Origin: Nitrospirota bacterium
GTDB taxonomy: Bacteria; JACPQY01
Direction: 5' to 3'
DNA: 9,300 nt
Assembly: GCA_016190245.1 (NCBI GenBank)
Contig: JACPQY010000051.1
Coordinates: forward strand, 1 to 9,300
Shown here: piece after piece, positions 9,001-9,300 of the stretch
Position numbering within the stretch: the stretch's first letter is position 1
Layout: every line of letters begins with the position of its first letter
Program-made: the position numbers and the translations under genes
Notes under the pieces: generated by a model
Database searches by the model: none
What the model was told of the DNA's origin: nothing
What the model saw: only the letters and a program-made list of their open reading frames with translations

Positions 9001-9300
9001 ATCCCGACTCAGGCGCCCCTCTTCAAGCCCTCCTACCATGCGCTCGCGGTGGCCCCTCGGATCGAGGCCGTGCCCGGGCGGGACTACGAATTCCGGACGG
9101 GGCTGGAGCTCGGGGGGAACCTGCCGAGGGCCTATTTGCAGATCGTGCTCGATGAGGGTCGGAGCTACCACCTCAACACGTGTGCGAAAGTGTTGGACGT
9201 GGCGTGCAAGCCGCTGGGCTCCCCCGAGGGGTGCTACGACCCCTGTCAGAGCGCCGGGGACCCCGGAGCGTGTCGGGATGCCTACGCCCAAGTGGCCGGG
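1..9300 (+). CDS. Giant multidomain, probably exported protein with Ig-like stalk and glycoside-hydrolase-like module (internal fragment, both ends open)
   Basis: Frame 1 is open from base 1 to base 9300 (3,100 codons, no TAA/TAG/TGA seen when read codon by codon). It begins and ends mid-gene, so start, signal peptide, anchor and stop are outside the window. The frame is the real one because third positions are strongly G/C, and the translation shows recognisable secreted-protein motifs throughout: PP...VTI starts and D.AGN ends of Ig-like domains, LPRGIYYF of a helix-forming module, DSDGDG loops, and a WEFNEEHN motif of the type that carries the acid/base Glu in clan GH-A hydrolases. I see no predicted membrane segment in the window. 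Cysteines are sparse at first (25 in residues 1-2460) and dense later (25 in residues 2461-3100), which fits disulfides and an extracytoplasmic location. Role inferred: surface or secreted adhesin/enzyme acting on polysaccharide. The family as a whole is not one I recognise. Confidence 0.95.
22..681 (+). other. Concanavalin-A/LamG-like beta-sandwich domain 1 (residues ~8-227)
   Basis: The segment opens with IPFIETFDYGLPADWW, the pattern of an F.D.FD..L...W first strand that is common in LamG/ConA-like lectin and glucanase folds. Alternating hydrophobic strands follow (GEVRFDTSLI, FTISAAFEVD, ASFGFDMFD, RWTFELSYI, PVIVMVIAATAEL), and it ends with TMRVDSIVSDF, like the last strand that carries a VD.I motif in these sandwiches. 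There is no cysteine in it. Such domains usually bind carbohydrate or serve as structural modules; no binding residue can be named here. The fold call rests on pattern only. Confidence 0.45.
682..1182 (+). other. Spacer with proline-rich stretch, no domain recognised (residues 228-394)
   Basis: This stretch joins the two sandwich domains. It has several short beta-like runs (GVLFVGDPAL, TTFVVDHYVASIFL, VDYLWSL) and then a proline-rich piece at residues 361-373 (PPWEPPPMPPPKP), which looks like an extended hinge. I recognise no family. Confidence 0.4.
1183..1740 (+). other. Concanavalin-A/LamG-like beta-sandwich domain 2 (residues ~395-580)
   Basis: It restarts the same architecture as domain 1: PFTDTFDDQDVWWDNWTN matches the F.D.FDD....W opening. 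Strands follow (GYVVQSAGKLITEA, GLQFEVTLTPYF, YGQFTVGIGHWD, TKVTANWSLAGG), and GKFWIHELNIPED ends it. Three close cysteines (C521, C525, C534) in LVCKVYCDVWSDTTVC are the first in the window. The end is placed before the acidic EGPCETEVEEKDEETGE loop. It is probably a substrate-binding or structural sandwich; this is inferred from strand pattern, not from conserved binding residues. Confidence 0.45.
1741..2897 (+). other. Unassigned beta-rich region with a highly charged loop (residues 581-966)
   Basis: It begins with a Glu/Lys-rich loop (residues 581-604, including EVEEKDEETGETR) and continues as alternating beta-like and Pro/Gly-turn sequence (IVLASWLVP, HAYVVWDDL, FTLSFNLQVYA, AYRFRLPQVPP, ITVRVADGD). 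The last part, EATITADLEGHTAASAVRVVSVPPL, looks like the closing strands of an Ig-like or invasin-like domain directly before the repeat cluster. I cannot name any family here. Confidence 0.35.
2980..3004 (-). repeat. Repeat unit B, perfect hairpin
   Basis: GGACCGAT (2980-2987) and ATCGGTCC (2992-2999) are exact reverse complements around the four-base loop GAGA. Read on the minus strand the unit starts TGTAGGGACCGATTC and matches unit C at 20 of 25 positions. The stem is uninterrupted at 8 base pairs. There is no T-run after it, so it is not a terminator. Confidence 0.85.
3012..3036 (+). repeat. Repeat unit C, hairpin with one G-T wobble
   Basis: GGGCGGAT (3017-3024) pairs with ATCCGTCC (3029-3036) around the loop TCCG, giving 8 pairs of which one is G-T. 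Compared with unit B the fifth stem pair is G-C instead of C-G, a double change that keeps pairing. Confidence 0.8.
3037..3312 (+). other. Unassigned segment between repeat cluster and helix-like module (residues 1013-1104)
   Basis: Sequence such as DRLELSIHQPQTATYTVKAQ and HKVVLQMEGVVSACESYSL is beta-like, with cysteines C1056 and C1080 that could pair. LSDKAQVLGPVIYPVPPETC and FILTARKRNDND follow. It may be the N-terminal flank of the DUF7305-like module, since such modules often start with PP..P...... strands. No firm family. Confidence 0.35.
3313..3690 (+). other. DUF7305/bactofilin-like beta-helix module (residues ~1105-1230)
   Basis: The order of motifs fits this type well: LTLDDEDFLQLPRGIYYF (the L.LPPGTYYF entry strand, G1129, Y1131-Y1132-F1133), ASVTIKERARIGAE, GTRIVVAGAVTLSDSASAG, then GPIVLSGESKSVGGFLAPGASVSLTERARMFGLVFAKD. 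The last piece corresponds to the family's pattern of short rungs ending in YAPGA.V.L.G....G..... (here FLAPGASVSL, A1193-P1194-G1195). Such segments form a right-handed stack of short strands and are found in large surface or pilus-related proteins of delta-proteobacteria-like groups. This is family knowledge recalled from motif order, not a search result. Confidence 0.6.
3691..4065 (+). other. Unassigned beta-rich linker domain (residues 1231-1355)
   Basis: It contains strands such as SRVEVAITLNYKAVAL, TALELRDLVVLRG, EGFVTVQFPVAFDG and TVLGSVSLTDGLLLVD, with one cysteine (C1335). FDGRDAEGNPLPTPDLPG resembles the D..GNP.. turn of Ig-like stalk domains, so this could be a divergent first member of the array that follows. 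Confidence 0.35.
4066..4344 (+). other. Bacterial Ig-like domain A (residues ~1356-1448)
   Basis: It opens with NLPPALNVLTPLPDAQTIF and closes with NTWSLTATDPLGNPSTLDLT, whose D.LGN (D1433-N1437) is the typical turn before the last strand of Ig-like stalk domains. There are no cysteines. Role: rigid spacer or adhesive repeat. Confidence 0.6.
4345..4650 (+). other. Bacterial Ig-like domain B (residues ~1449-1550)
   Basis: SRPPLITITTPSPNFATNQP is a standard opening (PP.ITI..P). HIAASDLAGNASSTGTVV ends it, with D1536-L-A-G-N1540. The paired cysteines C1507 and C1517 lie in one loop. Confidence 0.7.
4651..5097 (+). other. Bacterial Ig-like domain C, long (residues ~1551-1699)
   Basis: DTTPPEIRLYPLNGDYL opens and RIFDYAGNDSVVTQTFIL closes it (D1685-Y-A-G-N1689). 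At about 149 residues it is well above the 80-100 usual for this type. The extra length holds cysteines C1582, C1658, C1666 and C1676, so it may have a disulfide-held insertion. Confidence 0.65.
5098..5496 (+). other. Bacterial Ig-like domain D, divergent end (residues ~1700-1832)
   Basis: DRTPPDVAIAHEPADIYQ opens it canonically. The closing motif is degenerate: KVLDFVGYEGKGSDDVIVD replaces the expected D.AGN turn. A tight Cys pair, C1737-A-C1739, sits in the loop DGCACG. Confidence 0.55.
5497..5865 (+). other. Bacterial Ig-like domain E (residues ~1833-1955)
   Basis: It starts at QSYPAPVSDPPNGAILSSP and ends HTIEATLPDRAGNVTFFTST (D1941-R-A-G-N1945). A Pro-rich loop (PPGFPDPNPLDPPGQP) lengthens it, and the middle strand AEIRLTIDGAPTALLQV is typical of Ig-like domains that carry a variable-name IDG turn. 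Confidence 0.65.
5866..6150 (+). other. Bacterial Ig-like domain F (residues ~1956-2050)
   Basis: DAQPPVVTIDAPYAGQVFN opens and TQTITVLARDKAGHVTTGAR closes it, with D2034-K-A-G-H2038. The usual final Asn is His. C1991 is its only cysteine, and could pair with C1954 just upstream. Confidence 0.65.
6151..6900 (+). other. IPPGAL module with two Asp-rich loops (residues ~2051-2300)
   Basis: After domain F the sequence GATLYIPPGALQYETVPIL matches the IPPGAL...T.I motif seen in ZU5-like and other surface-protein modules. Two Asp-rich loops follow: DGNGDDNMD (residues 2162-2170, bases 6484-6510), as in FG-GAP/VCBS-type calcium loops, and DSDGDGVIE (2279-2287, bases 6835-6861), which then runs into VPDCDLDEG like thrombospondin type-3 or EF-hand-like loops. 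Calcium binding is inferred from the Asp spacing. The module ends as the base composition starts to change. Confidence 0.5.
6901..7587 (+). other. Variable linker and N-terminal flank of the barrel (residues 2301-2529)
   Basis: An acidic stretch (PEEKMGGPPDELSAAEEEYP, then FEVDYSGAITDSLDVEQ) is followed by a basic, Gly/Arg-rich one (KWIHRGHSRPGGSRLRLP). A short beta-like section (ARILTLSVWPL, GVLIYPLDH) and a Cys-containing loop region follow (C2464, C2476, C2493, C2496, C2516, C2529). In frame and uninterrupted, but no family recognised. It could be a capping or sugar-binding piece of the hydrolase-like module. Confidence 0.35.
7588..9105 (+). other. Clan GH-A (GH39/GH5-like) glycoside-hydrolase-type barrel (residues ~2530-3035)
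   Basis: The motif order follows a GH-A beta/alpha barrel. RFMRMKRAGLSMVTVPTYWREMEP resembles a first strand with W..IEP. VDMDAYVVMAKRYGFDLGSL and GPPYWASS match the next helix and the P.WA strand end. LAAHVARVVQYF then leads to GITSWEFNEEHN, which corresponds to WE.WNEPN; N2746-E2747 would be the acid/base pair. VVIGGP follows. NHELWMMNFASH offers E2930 as the nucleophile candidate. YAQAAYGAGLLAMMPGTIAKRALWFGFSG fits the last helix and strand, and FKPSYHALAVAPRIEAV fits the end of the barrel. Expected role: cleavage of glycosidic bonds outside the cell. The large gap between the two candidate Glu (183 residues, against about 117 in GH39 xylosidase) and the departures WNEPN to FNEEHN leave open an inactive, binding-only relative. 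Confidence 0.6.
7852..8112 (+). other. Cys-rich insertion inside the barrel (residues 2618-2704)
   Basis: Ten cysteines lie in 87 residues, between the PPYWAS strand and the acid/base strand: C2618, C2619, C2630, C2644, C2648, C2673, C2679, C2687, C2695 and C2704. EACETSTDCAYKLENQCVPP resembles the C.....C.......C spacing of small disulfide knots seen in myxobacterial secreted proteins. A disulfide-held loop over the active-site face is a plausible reading. Confidence 0.55.
9106..9300 (+). other. Cys-rich tail continuing beyond the window (residues 3036-3100)
   Basis: After LELGGNLPRAYLQIVLDEG come five cysteines (C3061, C3069, C3078, C3082, C3091) in Gly/Pro-rich sequence. The frame is open at base 9300. 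Possibly the start of another disulfide-rich domain or a C-terminal extension of the barrel. Confidence 0.5.

Noticed and set aside
6889-9291. Minus-strand 800-codon open frame
   Set aside because: It lies exactly in codon register with frame 1. It stays open only because the sense frame rarely uses TCA, TTA or CTA codons; its end at 6889 is a sense TCA. The product is Arg/His/Gly/Val-rich with no recognisable domain.

Overview
The whole 9,300-base window is the inside of one giant gene. Plus-strand frame 1 (codons starting at base 1) reads from the first base to the last, 3,100 codons, without a stop. Neither start nor stop is in the window, so this is an internal fragment of a larger protein. 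No intergenic DNA, promoter, ribosome binding site, terminator, RNA gene or second gene is supported. Residue numbers below count from the first codon of the window.

The DNA is GC-rich with strong G/C preference at third codon positions. The translation is a mosaic of beta-rich, apparently secreted modules. In order: a concanavalin-A/LamG-like beta sandwich (residues ~8-227); a spacer with a proline-rich stretch; a second such sandwich (~395-580); about 380 residues I cannot assign; a cluster of palindromic REP-like repeats lying in frame inside the gene (~966-1012); a right-handed-helix-like segment resembling the DUF7305/bactofilin type (~1105-1230); about six bacterial Ig-like domains in tandem (~1356-2050); a module with an IPPGAL motif and two Asp-rich, probably calcium-binding loops (~2051-2300); a variable region with Cys pairs; and a C-terminal part that reads like a clan GH-A (GH39/GH5-like) glycoside-hydrolase barrel with a Cys-rich insertion (~2530-3035), after which the frame runs on in a Cys-rich tail.

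Taken together this suggests an exported or surface-anchored giant protein: carbohydrate-binding-like sandwiches and an Ig stalk carrying a probable sugar-cleaving or sugar-binding domain. The organism cannot be named from this window. High GC, DUF7305-like and Cys-rich modules and repeat-riddled coding sequence would fit a large-genome environmental bacterium such as a Myxococcota/Deltaproteobacteria-like lineage, but that is inference with low confidence.

The most notable points are the size of the uninterrupted frame, the in-frame repeat cluster with a compensatory base-pair change between two copies, the barrel fused to the Ig stalk, and a change in base skew and cysteine content near base 6,900-7,400 that coincides with the passage from stalk to catalytic-type module.
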